Virus record (IMG/VR): IMGVR_UViG_3300048838_001836
Span: 1-35,793 of that record
DNA: 35,793 nucleotides
Reading direction: 5' to 3' (one strand)
Source of the DNA: a virus
Below are positions 25,171 through 31,020 of this stretch, one piece after another (the first letter of the stretch is position 1; the number at the start of each line of letters is the position of its first letter). The position numbers were made by a program, and so were the translations under genes. The notes under the pieces are model-generated. The model did not search any database. It had not been told where the DNA came from and saw only the letters and a program-made list of their open reading frames with translations.

Positions 25171-25662
25171 ATGGCGCTCATCAAGTGCGGGGAATGTGGC
25201 AAGCAGTTTTCGACGGACGCCAAAGCCTGCCCGCATTGCGGCGGCAAGGCGCCATACAAACCCGGCGCGGCATTCATCCTGGTCGTCGGCCTGCTGATCG
25301 TCTTCGGCATCAGTGCATCGATTGAATCGAGCCAGCCGCCGCCCGAGGCCGCGCCAAAGACAGCCGAGCAGATTGCACAGGACCAAGCCCAGGAACGCCG
25401 CCATCTGGTCGTACTCATCACCGCAAAAAAACTGAAGGACTCCATGCGCGAGCCCGATTCGGTCGAATGGCTCTACATGGGCACCGACGAAAAGGCCGAG
25501 GTAGTGTGCCTGCGCTACCGAGCCCGCAACGGGTTCGGCGGCATGGCGGTCGAGACCATGACCATCACCACCAAGGAAGCCGGACAGGAAGCCGAGCTAT
25601 GGAACCGCCACTGCATCCGCGACGGCCTCTATGACATGCTGTATGTCCGCAATGCCATCTAG
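25171..25662 (+). CDS. Zinc-ribbon membrane protein (163 aa)
   Basis: An N-terminal zinc ribbon (CGECGKQFSTDAKACPHCGG: CxxC-11-CxxC) is followed by one membrane segment (about 34-52, AAFILVVGLLIVFGISASI) and a periplasmic or cytoplasmic domain of 110 residues (LKDSMREPDSVEWLYMGTD, VVCLRYRARNGFGGM). The C-terminal domain is seen in phage and bacterial membrane proteins of unknown function. AAAGGGA precedes ATG 25171. Directly downstream of the repressor, so probably expressed in the lysogen. A superinfection-exclusion or lysogenic-conversion role is a guess from position. Confidence 0.75.
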   Translation: MALIKCGECGKQFSTDAKACPHCGGKAPYKPGAAFILVVGLLIVFGISASIESSQPPPEAAPKTAEQIAQDQAQERRHLVVLITAKKLKDSMREPDSVEWLYMGTDEKAEVVCLRYRARNGFGGMAVETMTITTKEAGQEAELWNRHCIRDGLYDMLYVRNAI

Positions 25663-25667
25663 CCGCC

Positions 25668-25871
25668 ATGATCCAGCCCGACGTTGTTTCTGTAATCAAG
25701 GATGACGAAAGAGACATCACCTATCGCATTGTTGCCTACCGCGCCCTAACGTATGCGGAGAAGGTTTCCGCCGTGCGGACCTTCCTCGCCCAAAAGAAAA
25801 AGCCAAAGCTCAAAACCGGCTCCACCATCACCATCCTGACCATCATCGGCCACGACGCGCCTGCCGCCTGA
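25668..25871 (+). CDS. Hypothetical small protein (67 aa)
   Basis: MIQPDVVSVIKDDERDITYRI... with a YRALTYAEKVSAVRTFLAQKK helix and a beta end STITILTIIGHD. No family recognised. It follows the zinc-ribbon gene by 5 bp, so it is likely co-transcribed. The 3' end overlaps, in convergent orientation, a 49-codon ORF on the other strand. Confidence 0.55.
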   Translation: MIQPDVVSVIKDDERDITYRIVAYRALTYAEKVSAVRTFLAQKKKPKLKTGSTITILTIIGHDAPAA

Positions 25872-25992
25872 TCCATCGTAGTTTCCCCGGCGTAAGCATC
25901 TTTCCACCATTGCGGTGGAACTCTTGCTCAACAGCCCGCCACACCCTGGCAGGCAGTGCCCGCCATCCCGCATAAGCGACAACCGTTTCCAT
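25843..25992 (-). CDS. Short basic ORF behind a repressor-controlled promoter (49 aa)
   Basis: ATG 25992 to TGA 25843 encodes METVVAYAGWRALPARVWR, then AVEQEFHRNGGKML, and a strongly basic end WIRRQARRGR. AAGG lies about 9 nt before the ATG. It is the first open frame after a near-consensus leftward promoter (-35 26090-26095, -10 26066-26071) that carries the CI/Cro palindrome in its spacer. The TTCCACC...GGTGGAA inverted repeat in this stretch lies inside the ORF. No family recognised; a small DNA- or RNA-binding protein is possible. Confidence 0.45.
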   Translation of the reverse strand: METVVAYAGWRALPARVWRAVEQEFHRNGGKMLTPGKLRWIRRQARRGR

Positions 25993-26009
25993 CTGTAGCG
26001 CCTTTTTAA

Positions 26010-26024
26010 CCCGCCCAAGGCGGG
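26010..26024. other. GC hairpin in leader between promoter and 49-aa ORF
   Basis: CCCGCC-CAA-GGCGGG, 6-bp perfect stem. On the minus strand it is followed by TTAAAAAGG and on the plus strand by a later T-rich stretch, so it is only a weak terminator either way; it may be an attenuator or mRNA-stability element. Confidence 0.4.
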
Positions 26025-26048
26025 CGTGGATTTATTTTGCCATAAAAT

Positions 26049-26062
26049 TGAACTACAGTTGC
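26049..26062. promoter_or_regulatory. Operator-like site O3 (one mismatch)
   Basis: TGAACTACAGTTG: the same arms as the palindromes at 24758 and 26072 with one base changed, centred about 23 bp from O2, roughly two helical turns. It covers the expected start point of the leftward promoter. Confidence 0.55.
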
Positions 26063-26065
26063 ATT

Positions 26066-26095
26066 ATTATATGAACTATGGTTCAATCATTCCAA
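26066..26095 (-). promoter_or_regulatory. Strong leftward promoter with operator in spacer
   Basis: Minus strand: TTGGAA, 18-bp spacer, TATAAT. The spacer is TGAT plus the 14-bp palindrome, an arrangement that would let a bound repressor block RNA polymerase. Predicted start about 26059. I find no equally good rightward promoter for the 26218 operon in this region. Confidence 0.65.
26072..26085. promoter_or_regulatory. Operator palindrome O2
   Basis: TGAACTATGGTTCA, the exact reverse complement of O1 at 24758, 1.3 kb away. The 132 bp from here to the first gene (26218) are an untranslated leader with no further assigned element. Confidence 0.75.
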
Positions 26096-26217
26096 CGGCC
26101 GCGCTGGCCGACCGAACAGCGCCGCAGCCTGGCAGCGATACAGGCCGTAACGGGATAACGAGAGCCCCGCGACAGGCAGGGAGAGAACCGGCACCAGACA
26201 ACTTTCAGGAGTGTGTG

Positions 26218-26430
26218 ATGGCTGAGATGACTGAACTTGAAAAGCTGATCGCCCGGATCTGGGCGCGCAGCCTGGGCACCACCGATTCGTGGTGGGGCGT
26301 GTACCAGACGCTGACCGATCTGGCGGACGGGCTGCAGGCCGCGTGGCGCGATGCCGACGCCGACGCGGTGCGCACGGCGGCTTATGTGGCGATGGATCAT
26401 TCGATTACACGGATTCGGGAGGCAGCATGA
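26218..26430 (+). CDS. Hypothetical early protein (70 aa)
   Basis: MAEMTELEKLIARIWARSLGTTDSWWGVYQTLTDLADGL... entirely helical, acidic, with Trp pairs. AGGAG 7 nt before ATG 26218. First gene of a tightly packed rightward operon downstream of the operators. Function unknown. Confidence 0.65.
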   Translation: MAEMTELEKLIARIWARSLGTTDSWWGVYQTLTDLADGLQAAWRDADADAVRTAAYVAMDHSITRIREAA

Positions 26431-26681
26431 CTTTCACTGAAAAATGCACACTGGCTGCAGATGCGGTGGAAAAGCTGCAGCGCGAGGGGTATGTGGTCGC
26501 GTCGATAAACATCCGGTATTACGAATACACCCCTGAAGTACAGCTCAGATGTGATTCCAAAGTGCCATCCGACTGGGGCTTCAAATACCCCGACACAGAC
26601 AGCACGCTGGTACAGACCACGATGCACGGCGTGATCGTGTGGTGGAATTCAGCGCGCGAAGAAACGGCGGTGGCAGCATGA
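26427..26681 (+). CDS. Hypothetical early protein (84 aa)
   Basis: MTFTEKCTLAADAVEKLQREGYVVASINIRYYEYTPEVQLRC... alpha then beta, ending TMHGVIVWWNSAREE. ATGA overlaps with both neighbours. No family recognised; alpha-beta layout without catalytic motif. Confidence 0.65.
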   Translation: MTFTEKCTLAADAVEKLQREGYVVASINIRYYEYTPEVQLRCDSKVPSDWGFKYPDTDSTLVQTTMHGVIVWWNSAREETAVAA

Positions 26682-26845
26682 ACGGCCTGCACACCCGCAA
26701 CACCCTCCGCCACGCCTTCCGCACCGCCACGCCGCGCTCACGGCAAACCCAACTCGACAGCTTTGAAACCATGCTGGCGAAATTGTGCTGGGTGGGCGTG
26801 ATCGCCCTGCTGGTGGTGCAGATCGCCGACATGATGGGGGCTTGA
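26678..26845 (+). CDS. Small membrane protein (55 aa)
   Basis: A basic, Arg-rich N-terminus (NTLRHAFRTATPRSRQ) then one membrane helix (LAKLCWVGVIALLVVQIADMM). Overlaps the upstream gene by 4 bp. Function unknown. Confidence 0.6.
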   Translation: MNGLHTRNTLRHAFRTATPRSRQTQLDSFETMLAKLCWVGVIALLVVQIADMMGA

Positions 26846-26847
26846 CC

Positions 26848-26961
26848 ATGAAAACCACAGTCCTGGTGTTGGCCGTTTCAATCCCGTTTCTGGTCGTTGC
26901 CGTGAGCGAACTGCTCGACGTGTTCAAGCCGTTGCTGGCGGCGCTTGGGGGTGCAGCATGA
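26848..26961 (+). CDS. Very small membrane protein (37 aa)
   Basis: MKTTVLVLAVSIPFLVVAVSELLDVFKPLLAALGG: one hydrophobic N-terminal helix and a short amphipathic end. ATG 26848 follows the previous TGA by 2 nt and its own TGA overlaps the next ATG (ATGA), which supports it as a real gene despite its size. Confidence 0.6.
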   Translation: MKTTVLVLAVSIPFLVVAVSELLDVFKPLLAALGGAA

Positions 26962-27158
26962 TCCCGCCCATCGTCACCACCACCCCGGCGCCCTACTGCC
27001 CGCTGCCCGACGCAGACCGCCGTCGCCCCTATGTGAAATCCGACAAAACCGACATCCTCCGCACGATCAGCGAGCACAGCCGTCTGGCCATTCTGGACGA
27101 CTACGACCGCACCGACGCGCTCGGCCATCTTGAACTTCCCGGAGCCTTTGCAAAATGA
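26958..27158 (+). CDS. Hypothetical early protein (66 aa)
   Basis: Pro-rich start (MIPPIVTTTPAPYCPLPDADR), then a charged helical part (DILRTISEHSRLAILDDYD). ATGA overlaps at both ends. No family recognised. Confidence 0.6.
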   Translation: MIPPIVTTTPAPYCPLPDADRRRPYVKSDKTDILRTISEHSRLAILDDYDRTDALGHLELPGAFAK

Positions 27159-27712
27159 GCGCAAAAAACGACGCCTACAAACCCGATGTTTTGCTGCAAA
27201 GCCAGCTTCGCCGGCAGGCCCTGCTCGACATCCTCAACGCCAGCCAGGGCATGGACTACTACGCCCTGTGCGACGCGATGGCAGCGCACCCCGGCAAATA
27301 CCCGTCAACCAGCATGCGCGGCACCATCGCCAACATGATCCACCGTGGCGAGATTGAATCTCGCGGCGAGAAAAAAGCCGGCTTCCGGTTTTTTGCCAAC
27401 GTGAAAACCACCATCAGCGCCGAGCTGCTGCTGGCCAACCACAAGGCCAAGGGCCGCGCCTGCAATCATCGGCACTATGATGCGCGGGTCCAGAACAAGG
27501 GCGTGGCACAACGCGCCGCGCGCCGCAGCCAGCGCGAGATCCGCGAAGCCGCCGAGGCAGCCGAGGCCGCGAAGAAAGCCGAAAAAGCCCGCCGCAACAA
27601 CCTCGGCTGTCCCCGCTATGTGCACGAACCCGGCAAGCATCCCAACGCCGATTCGCGCGGACAGGGCGCACTGCGTCCGCGTGTGCACGTCAACTGTTAT
27701 CAGCTTTACTGA
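27155..27712 (+). CDS. Winged-helix-like DNA-binding protein, putative (185 aa)
   Basis: Residues about 15-80 (QLRRQALLDILNASQGMDYYALCDAMAAH, then MRGTIANMIHRGEIESRGEKKAGFRFFAN) look like a winged helix: three helices then a beta hairpin. A basic/Ala-rich helix follows (RSQREIREAAEAAEAAKKAEKARR), and a C-terminal region with RYVHEPGKHPNADSRG. Largest gene of the early operon; a regulatory or DNA-handling role is inferred from the fold pattern only. Confidence 0.6.
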   Translation: MSAKNDAYKPDVLLQSQLRRQALLDILNASQGMDYYALCDAMAAHPGKYPSTSMRGTIANMIHRGEIESRGEKKAGFRFFANVKTTISAELLLANHKAKGRACNHRHYDARVQNKGVAQRAARRSQREIREAAEAAEAAKKAEKARRNNLGCPRYVHEPGKHPNADSRGQGALRPRVHVNCYQLY

Positions 27713-27722
27713 GAGGCCCGGC

Positions 27723-27941
27723 ATGATCAACATGGACGAACTTTTCCTGCGCTGGCACCAGGCCACCGTGCGCAACAACCTGCAAGCCTGGCGCGCGCTG
27801 TCCTACTGGCTGGCGGCCGAATCGCTGATGGCCGAGGTGGACAGCCAGCCGGAAGAAGCAGCCGACATGGGCCTGCTGTCCGATCTGGCCATGCAGTACG
27901 TGGCCGACCTGAGCGGCAACCACATGGAGGCCGCCGCTTGA
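27723..27941 (+). CDS. Hypothetical early protein (72 aa)
   Basis: MINMDELFLRWHQATVRNNLQAWRALSYWLAAESLMAEV... helical, acidic, Trp-rich, similar in character to the 70-aa gene at 26218. GAGAGG precedes ATG 27723. Function unknown. Confidence 0.6.
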   Translation: MINMDELFLRWHQATVRNNLQAWRALSYWLAAESLMAEVDSQPEEAADMGLLSDLAMQYVADLSGNHMEAAA

Positions 27942-28120
27942 ACACCCGCGAAGACCTGCTGCAAGCCGCAGACGAAGCCTGGCAGCGCCACAGCCAGCCG
28001 ATCAAACTGCCCGCCGGCGCCGACAGCACCATCCAGCCCTGCTGCCTGATGGCGCAGCGCGGATTCAAACTCGCGCTGATCGAAGTGGTCGAGAAACTGT
28101 GCGGAAAGGAGCAGCCATGA
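27938..28120 (+). CDS. Hypothetical early protein, TTG start (60 aa)
   Basis: NTREDLLQAADEAWQRHSQPIKLPAGADST... helical, with two Cys (PCCLM). The TTG at 27938 overlaps the upstream TGA (TTGA); no ATG is available, so coupling-dependent initiation is likely. Confidence 0.5.
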   Translation: MNTREDLLQAADEAWQRHSQPIKLPAGADSTIQPCCLMAQRGFKLALIEVVEKLCGKEQP

Positions 28121-28407
28121 CCCGCCCGCCTGTCACCTACCGCGTCAACCTGGCCGACCTTGAATTGTTTGCCGACGCCGCATGCAAAGACACCGGCATG
28201 AGTGGAGCAGCGATGAATGAAGCGATGCGGGAATTTGTGTTGAAAAGCGGCGAGATTGAACGGCTACGCGAGATTGAAGCGGCGGCACGCAACCTTGTGG
28301 TACAGAAAGGACGGCACCATACCCAGCAAGCCTATGAACGGCTGGCCGGGCTGGTGCTGCCCAACGCTTGCGGTGAGCCGGGCCTTACGGACACCGGCAA
28401 GGATTGA
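28117..28407 (+). CDS. Hypothetical phage protein with attC-encoded C-terminus (96 aa)
   Basis: ATG 28117 overlaps the upstream TGA and has AAGGAG 6 nt before it, so its 5' end belongs to the phage operon. The body (NLADLELFADAACKDTGMSGAAMNEAM) resembles a small RHH- or toxin-antidote-like helical protein, but no family is firm. From about residue 82 the coding sequence runs into attC site A, so the last ~14 residues (NACGEPGLTDTGKD) are encoded by integron DNA. The original 3' end of the phage gene seems to have been replaced when the array joined here. Confidence 0.6.
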   Translation: MTRPPVTYRVNLADLELFADAACKDTGMSGAAMNEAMREFVLKSGEIERLREIEAAARNLVVQKGRHHTQQAYERLAGLVLPNACGEPGLTDTGKD

Positions 28408-28445
28408 AGACGCTGGCGGGCCTCGGCTCGACCGGATTGTTGGGC
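28359..28445 (+). repeat. attC site A
   Basis: GCCCAAC at 28359-28365 and GTTGGGC at 28439-28445, perfectly complementary, with inner GGTGAGCCG/CGGCTCGACC arms. 87 bp. It encodes the end of the phage gene at 28117 and carries a TTG-started frame KTLAGLGSTGLL in its 3' half. Confidence 0.9.
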
Positions 28446-28470
28446 GCGGACATAGAGCGAAGGAGAGAAA

Positions 28471-28905
28471 ATGAAGCAACAGCACACACTAATGAAGATT
28501 TGCCCGGCGTTTGGCACGGAGAAGCCGTGGCCGAGCCATGCGCAGCAATGGCGGGACTACCACGGCCAGATGGCTTGGCTTTTCAACCCTTGGACAGGGA
28601 ACAGACGACACCCTGCCGACATCGGTAGCGACCCACTTGGCTGGCTGATCTTGCCGCCAGATGAGCGCGTGTACGCGGCGCAAAACGCGAATCGAATAAA
28701 TGCCGAAGCATTGAAATTAGCAAACGCGTGGGAAACGCGCGCCCGCAAAAAGTTCGCCGATGCGGCGCACGAAGAATGCCCAACGGGAAAACGATTCATA
28801 GAGCATGGCGCTGTTTGTTATGCGAATGCGGCGCTCGAAATCCGCGATGCTTTTGGCTTGACGCCCAACGCTCAAGGTGAGCCGGGGGCCACGAAAGATG
28901 ACTGA
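28471..28905 (+). CDS. Cassette 1: hypothetical protein (144 aa)
   Basis: ATG 28471 is preceded by GAAGGAGAG, a strong Shine-Dalgarno. N-terminal half has PAFGTEKPWPSHAQQWRDYHG and many Trp/Pro; the second half is helical with two Cys (EECPTGKRF, AVCYANAALEIRD). No family recognised. The last ~12 residues (NAQGEPGATKDD) are encoded by attC B, so the stop lies inside the recombination site, as is common for cassettes. Cassette spans 28440-28942. Confidence 0.75.
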   Translation: MKQQHTLMKICPAFGTEKPWPSHAQQWRDYHGQMAWLFNPWTGNRRHPADIGSDPLGWLILPPDERVYAAQNANRINAEALKLANAWETRARKKFADAAHEECPTGKRFIEHGAVCYANAALEIRDAFGLTPNAQGEPGATKDD

Positions 28906-28948
28906 GACAACGAAGCTCCAAACCCTCGGCTCGACCGCAGAGTTAGAA
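28863..28948 (+). repeat. attC site B
   Basis: R'' GCCCAAC 28863-28869; R' GTTAGAA 28942-28948 (the core of the next cassette). 86 bp, closely similar to sites A and E. Contains an in-frame ATG (28898) for the next cassette gene. Confidence 0.9.
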
Positions 28949-28951
28949 CCA

Positions 28952-29212
28952 ATGCCTCAATGGAGCTGCGAGCGTTGTCGTGGGACAGGATGGGCAAGCG
29001 CTGCGCGGGACAGCGGAACTGATACCTTGCCACCGATGATGCGGGAAATAGGGATATACAAATGCCCGGCTTGTGGCGGTGCTGGGAAGTTAGGGCTTAC
29101 CGAAGAGCAACAAGCCGCAATAAGGGAGGCAGTAAAACGGATGGGTTCTAACGCAAACGGTAAGGGGCCGGCTGAAAGCCGGTCCCGCTTGACCAACGGG
29201 TTGGAGGGCTAG
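28952..29212 (+). CDS. Cassette 2: small zinc-finger-like protein (86 aa)
   Basis: Two CxxC pairs about 33 residues apart (CERCRGTGWAS and YKCPACGGAGKLG) resemble the DnaJ-type zinc finger seen in many small phage and cassette proteins; the C-terminal half is a helix (TEEQQAAIREAVKRM). ATG 28952 lies 9 bp inside the cassette but lacks a Shine-Dalgarno. An in-frame ATG at 28898, inside attC B and overlapping the cassette-1 stop, would add 18 residues (MTETTKLQTLGSTAEL...) and give coupled translation. The stop lies 12 bp into cassette 3. Confidence 0.7.
   Translation: MPQWSCERCRGTGWASAARDSGTDTLPPMMREIGIYKCPACGGAGKLGLTEEQQAAIREAVKRMGSNANGKGPAESRSRLTNGLEG
29146..29206 (+). repeat. attC site C
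   Basis: R'' TTCTAAC 29146-29152; R' GTTGGAG 29200-29206. 61 bp; central hairpin GGGGCCGGCT...AGCCGGTCCC. A different, shorter attC type from A, B and E. Confidence 0.88.
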
Positions 29213-29424
29213 GTGATGGTTTTGAGGCGGAACAACTCCCAGAACGCCGGGTGCATGCGCCGGTCTCCGGCCTCCCACTGCTGCCATGTGCGGCATGTGG
29301 TGTGCACTAGATCGGCGGCGGCGGTTTGCGAAAGCCCCGCCGCCTCTCGGGCTGCGCGAACTTCCTCCTGGGATGGATTCCGCGCCGGGCTACCGGCCCG
29401 GCTTCGGTTGGGGTGGTTACCCAC
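29209..29424 (-). CDS. Cassette 3: XRE-type HTH regulator (71 aa)
   Basis: NPSQEEVRAAREAAGLSQTAAADLVHTTCRTWQQWEAGDRRM is a clear HTH of the XRE family (recognition helix about HTTCRTWQQWEAG), ending HPAFWELFRLKTIT. GTG 29424 overlaps the stop of the 82-aa gene by 8 nt, so the two are coupled. In an antisense-oriented cassette with its own promoter, a DNA-binding second gene suggests an autoregulated pair such as an antitoxin-type regulator. The toxin assignment of the partner is unproven. Confidence 0.7.
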   Translation of the reverse strand: MGNHPNRSRAGSPARNPSQEEVRAAREAAGLSQTAAADLVHTTCRTWQQWEAGDRRMHPAFWELFRLKTIT

Positions 29425-29665
29425 GAAGCGCGACCTGCCAGCGCTCCAGGTAGAACAGTCGGTTTTCTTCGATAGAAGGGATGTCGGGGTGGTCGGAAAC
29501 TTCGATGTCGGTAATGTGAAGTTCGGTGACATGGGCAGCGATCCAGTCTTCGCCACGGGCACGAATTTGAGCGGCCAGCTTTTCAACAAAAGCGCGGGCC
29601 TTGTCGCTGGGCGCTTCGTTGTAGAGGGCTTCGACTGCGACTTCAAAGTTTTTGATGGCGTTCAT
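29417..29665 (-). CDS. Cassette 3: hypothetical protein upstream of HTH gene (82 aa)
   Basis: MNAIKNFEVAVEALYNEAP..., helical, then a mixed region with several acidic residues (ITDIEVSDHPDIPSIEEN) and an end LERWQVALRG. ATG 29665 has GGAG about 8 nt before it. First gene of a two-gene operon read against the array direction; the partner is an XRE regulator. No family recognised; a toxin role would fit the gene-pair layout of integron TA cassettes but its sequence does not look like RelE, HigB or other common toxins. Confidence 0.6.
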   Translation of the reverse strand: MNAIKNFEVAVEALYNEAPSDKARAFVEKLAAQIRARGEDWIAAHVTELHITDIEVSDHPDIPSIEENRLFYLERWQVALRG

Positions 29666-29720
29666 TTTTGGCTCCAGCCCCTGAGTCCCGAGGCGCGGTT
29701 GTGGCGTATCCACAACCCGA

Positions 29721-29748
29721 ATAATACGCGCATTGCGCGTAATGTCAA
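29721..29748 (-). promoter_or_regulatory. Cassette-internal promoter with palindromic operator
   Basis: Minus strand TTGACA (29743-29748), 16-bp spacer, TATTAT (29721-29726): near consensus. The spacer is covered by the perfect palindrome TACGCGCA-T-TGCGCGTA (29725-29741). A second 8-bp inverted repeat, GGTTGTGG-5 nt-CCACAACC (29697-29717), spans the expected start point. Both fit autoregulation by the HTH protein of this cassette. Confidence 0.8.
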
Positions 29749-29787
29749 TGGGTTTCAGAAAATAAATTCACGAGGGCGGATCAAGCC

Positions 29788-29855
29788 CTCCAACGCCTAG
29801 CTAACCGGCGCAGGCGGCTTTATCGCCTGCGTCCGAGTTGAGCGACGTGTTAGCA
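29788..29855 (+). repeat. attC site D
   Basis: R'' CTCCAAC 29788-29794; R' GTTAGCA 29849-29855. 68 bp, central hairpin CGCAGGCGGCTTTATCGCCTGCG. Closely related to site H in its centre (GGCGGCTTTATCGCC). Confidence 0.88.
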
Positions 29856-29904
29856 GTTTTTTTGAAAAGTCGGCGCTTGTGAGACGGCGCAGGAAAGGAA
29901 GAAA

Positions 29905-30591
29905 GTGAATGAGTTGGCTTTATTCGCGGGCGCTGGTGGAGGACTGCTTGGAACAGAAGCACTTGGACTGCGAACAATCTGCGCTGTTGAATTGGATTGG
30001 CACCGCAGATGCGTTCTCACACAGCGACAAAATGAGCGACACCTACGAAGTGTTTTCCCGATATGGGATGACATTCGTTCCTTTGACGGCGGACCGTGGC
30101 GCGGCAGAGTTGATGTTGTTACTGGAGGGTTTCCTTGTCAGGCATTTAGCACGGCGGCTAGAGGGCGCAACAATGCGCCTAACCTCTGGCCAGAGATGCG
30201 TAGGGTGATTTTTGAAGTGAGGCCGGACTATGTATTTGCAGAAAACGTGTCACCAGTCGCCATCGAGCAAGCAGCAAACGATTGCACCGCGATGGGTTAC
30301 AAAACCGAAATGCTTTCCCTTTCAGCGAAAGACTTGGGTGCTGACCACGAAAGGGAAAGATTTTGGCTTCTTGCATACACCAACGACAAAAGCGAACTAC
30401 GCAGCCACATCGATGCAGAAATGGCCGGTTTGCCGGAATTTTGTGGAAGTGTTTGGGAGGCCGGACCCGATCAATCACGAATGGCTGATGGGTTGGCCGG
30501 AAGGATGGAGCGATACGAGGCGACTGGAAACGGACAGGTTCCGATTGTGGCAGCAGCGGCACTATGGAGTCTTGCACATGCTGACTGCTAA
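29905..30591 (+). CDS. Cassette 4: small C5-cytosine DNA methyltransferase (228 aa)
   Basis: Transfers methyl from SAM to C5 of cytosine. Motif I LFAGAGGGLLG (6-16), motif IV GGFPCQAFS with nucleophile Cys78, motif VI AENV (112-115), motif VIII DHERERFWLLA (147-157) and a C-terminal motif X GNGQVPIVAAAALW are all present. At 228 aa it is shorter than usual, mainly because the target-recognition region between VIII and X is only about 50 residues. GTG 29905 is preceded by AGGAAAGGAAG. The TAA is formed by the attC R'' core. No restriction enzyme is adjacent, so it is an orphan methylase, perhaps anti-restriction. Confidence 0.9.
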   Translation: MNELALFAGAGGGLLGTEALGLRTICAVELDWHRRCVLTQRQNERHLRSVFPIWDDIRSFDGGPWRGRVDVVTGGFPCQAFSTAARGRNNAPNLWPEMRRVIFEVRPDYVFAENVSPVAIEQAANDCTAMGYKTEMLSLSAKDLGADHERERFWLLAYTNDKSELRSHIDAEMAGLPEFCGSVWEAGPDQSRMADGLAGRMERYEATGNGQVPIVAAAALWSLAHADC

Positions 30592-30672
30592 CGCTTAGGT
30601 GAGCCGGGGCTTACGAAAATGAACCCAAGCACGAAGACGCTCGCAGCCCTCGGCTCGACCGACGTGTTATGC
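30586..30672 (+). repeat. attC site E
   Basis: R'' TGCTAAC 30586-30592; R' GTTATGC 30666-30672. 87 bp, same family as A and B. Contains the start of a 24-codon leader ORF. Confidence 0.9.
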
Positions 30673-30693
30673 GCGGCAACCACTAGGAGATAA
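30619..30693 (+). CDS. attC-borne leader ORF (24 aa) before cassette 5 gene
   Basis: ATG 30619 inside attC E; MNPSTKTLAALGSTDVLCAA..., stop TAA 30691-30693 just 2 nt before the next ATG and overlapping its Shine-Dalgarno region. Its KTLAxLGST core matches frames opened by attC A and B. Probably works as a translation-coupling leader rather than as a functional peptide. Confidence 0.4.
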   Translation: MNPSTKTLAALGSTDVLCAATTRR

Positions 30694-30695
30694 CG

Positions 30696-30944
30696 ATGGG
30701 TTTTGGAAACAGGAATGGGGCGCTGATCGTGGCCTCGCTGGCTGGCCTGACTGGCGGATTTGGTTTGGAGTCTCAATTCACAGCAACGCGAGCACACAAG
30801 GAGCCGGACAACAGAGGCCGCAGGGCTGAGAAGGACGCGACCAAACTGGAGAAGGCAGAGGAAAAGCGGAAGCGCAGAGCAGCAAAGCGACTGGCGCATA
30901 ACGCCAGCGGTAAGCCGACCACGGAAGCGGCAAAGCCGCTGTAG
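30696..30944 (+). CDS. Cassette 5: small basic protein (82 aa)
   Basis: MGFGNRNGALIVASLAGLTGGFG is Gly-rich and moderately hydrophobic; the rest is a highly charged Lys/Arg/Glu/Ala helix (KDATKLEKAEEKRKRRAAKR). AGGAG precedes ATG 30696. The C-terminal ~15 residues are attC F-encoded. No family recognised. Confidence 0.6.
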   Translation: MGFGNRNGALIVASLAGLTGGFGLESQFTATRAHKEPDNRGRRAEKDATKLEKAEEKRKRRAAKRLAHNASGKPTTEAAKPL

Positions 30945-30971
30945 TGGGTCGGCTTGACCAAAGAGTTGGAC
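30896..30971 (+). repeat. attC site F
   Basis: R'' GCATAAC 30896-30902; R' GTTGGAC 30965-30971 (fits GTTRRRY). 76 bp; inner arms GGTAAGCCGACC/GGTCGGCTTGACC and a GCGGCAAAGCCGC hairpin. Confidence 0.9.
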
Positions 30972-31020
30972 ACGGCTGGTTGACAAAGCCGCGATTTTGC
31001 AAGAAAGCGAGGTTGACAAA

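Noticed and set aside
25907-25925. TTCCACC...GGTGGAA hairpin as a terminator for the 25668 gene
   Set aside because: No T-tract follows on either strand and it falls inside the 49-codon ORF.
25746-26018. 90-codon minus-strand frame with TTG start
   Set aside because: Gly/Arg-rich antisense of the 67-aa gene; the 49-codon frame in the same place has an ATG, a Shine-Dalgarno-like AAGG and the promoter just upstream.
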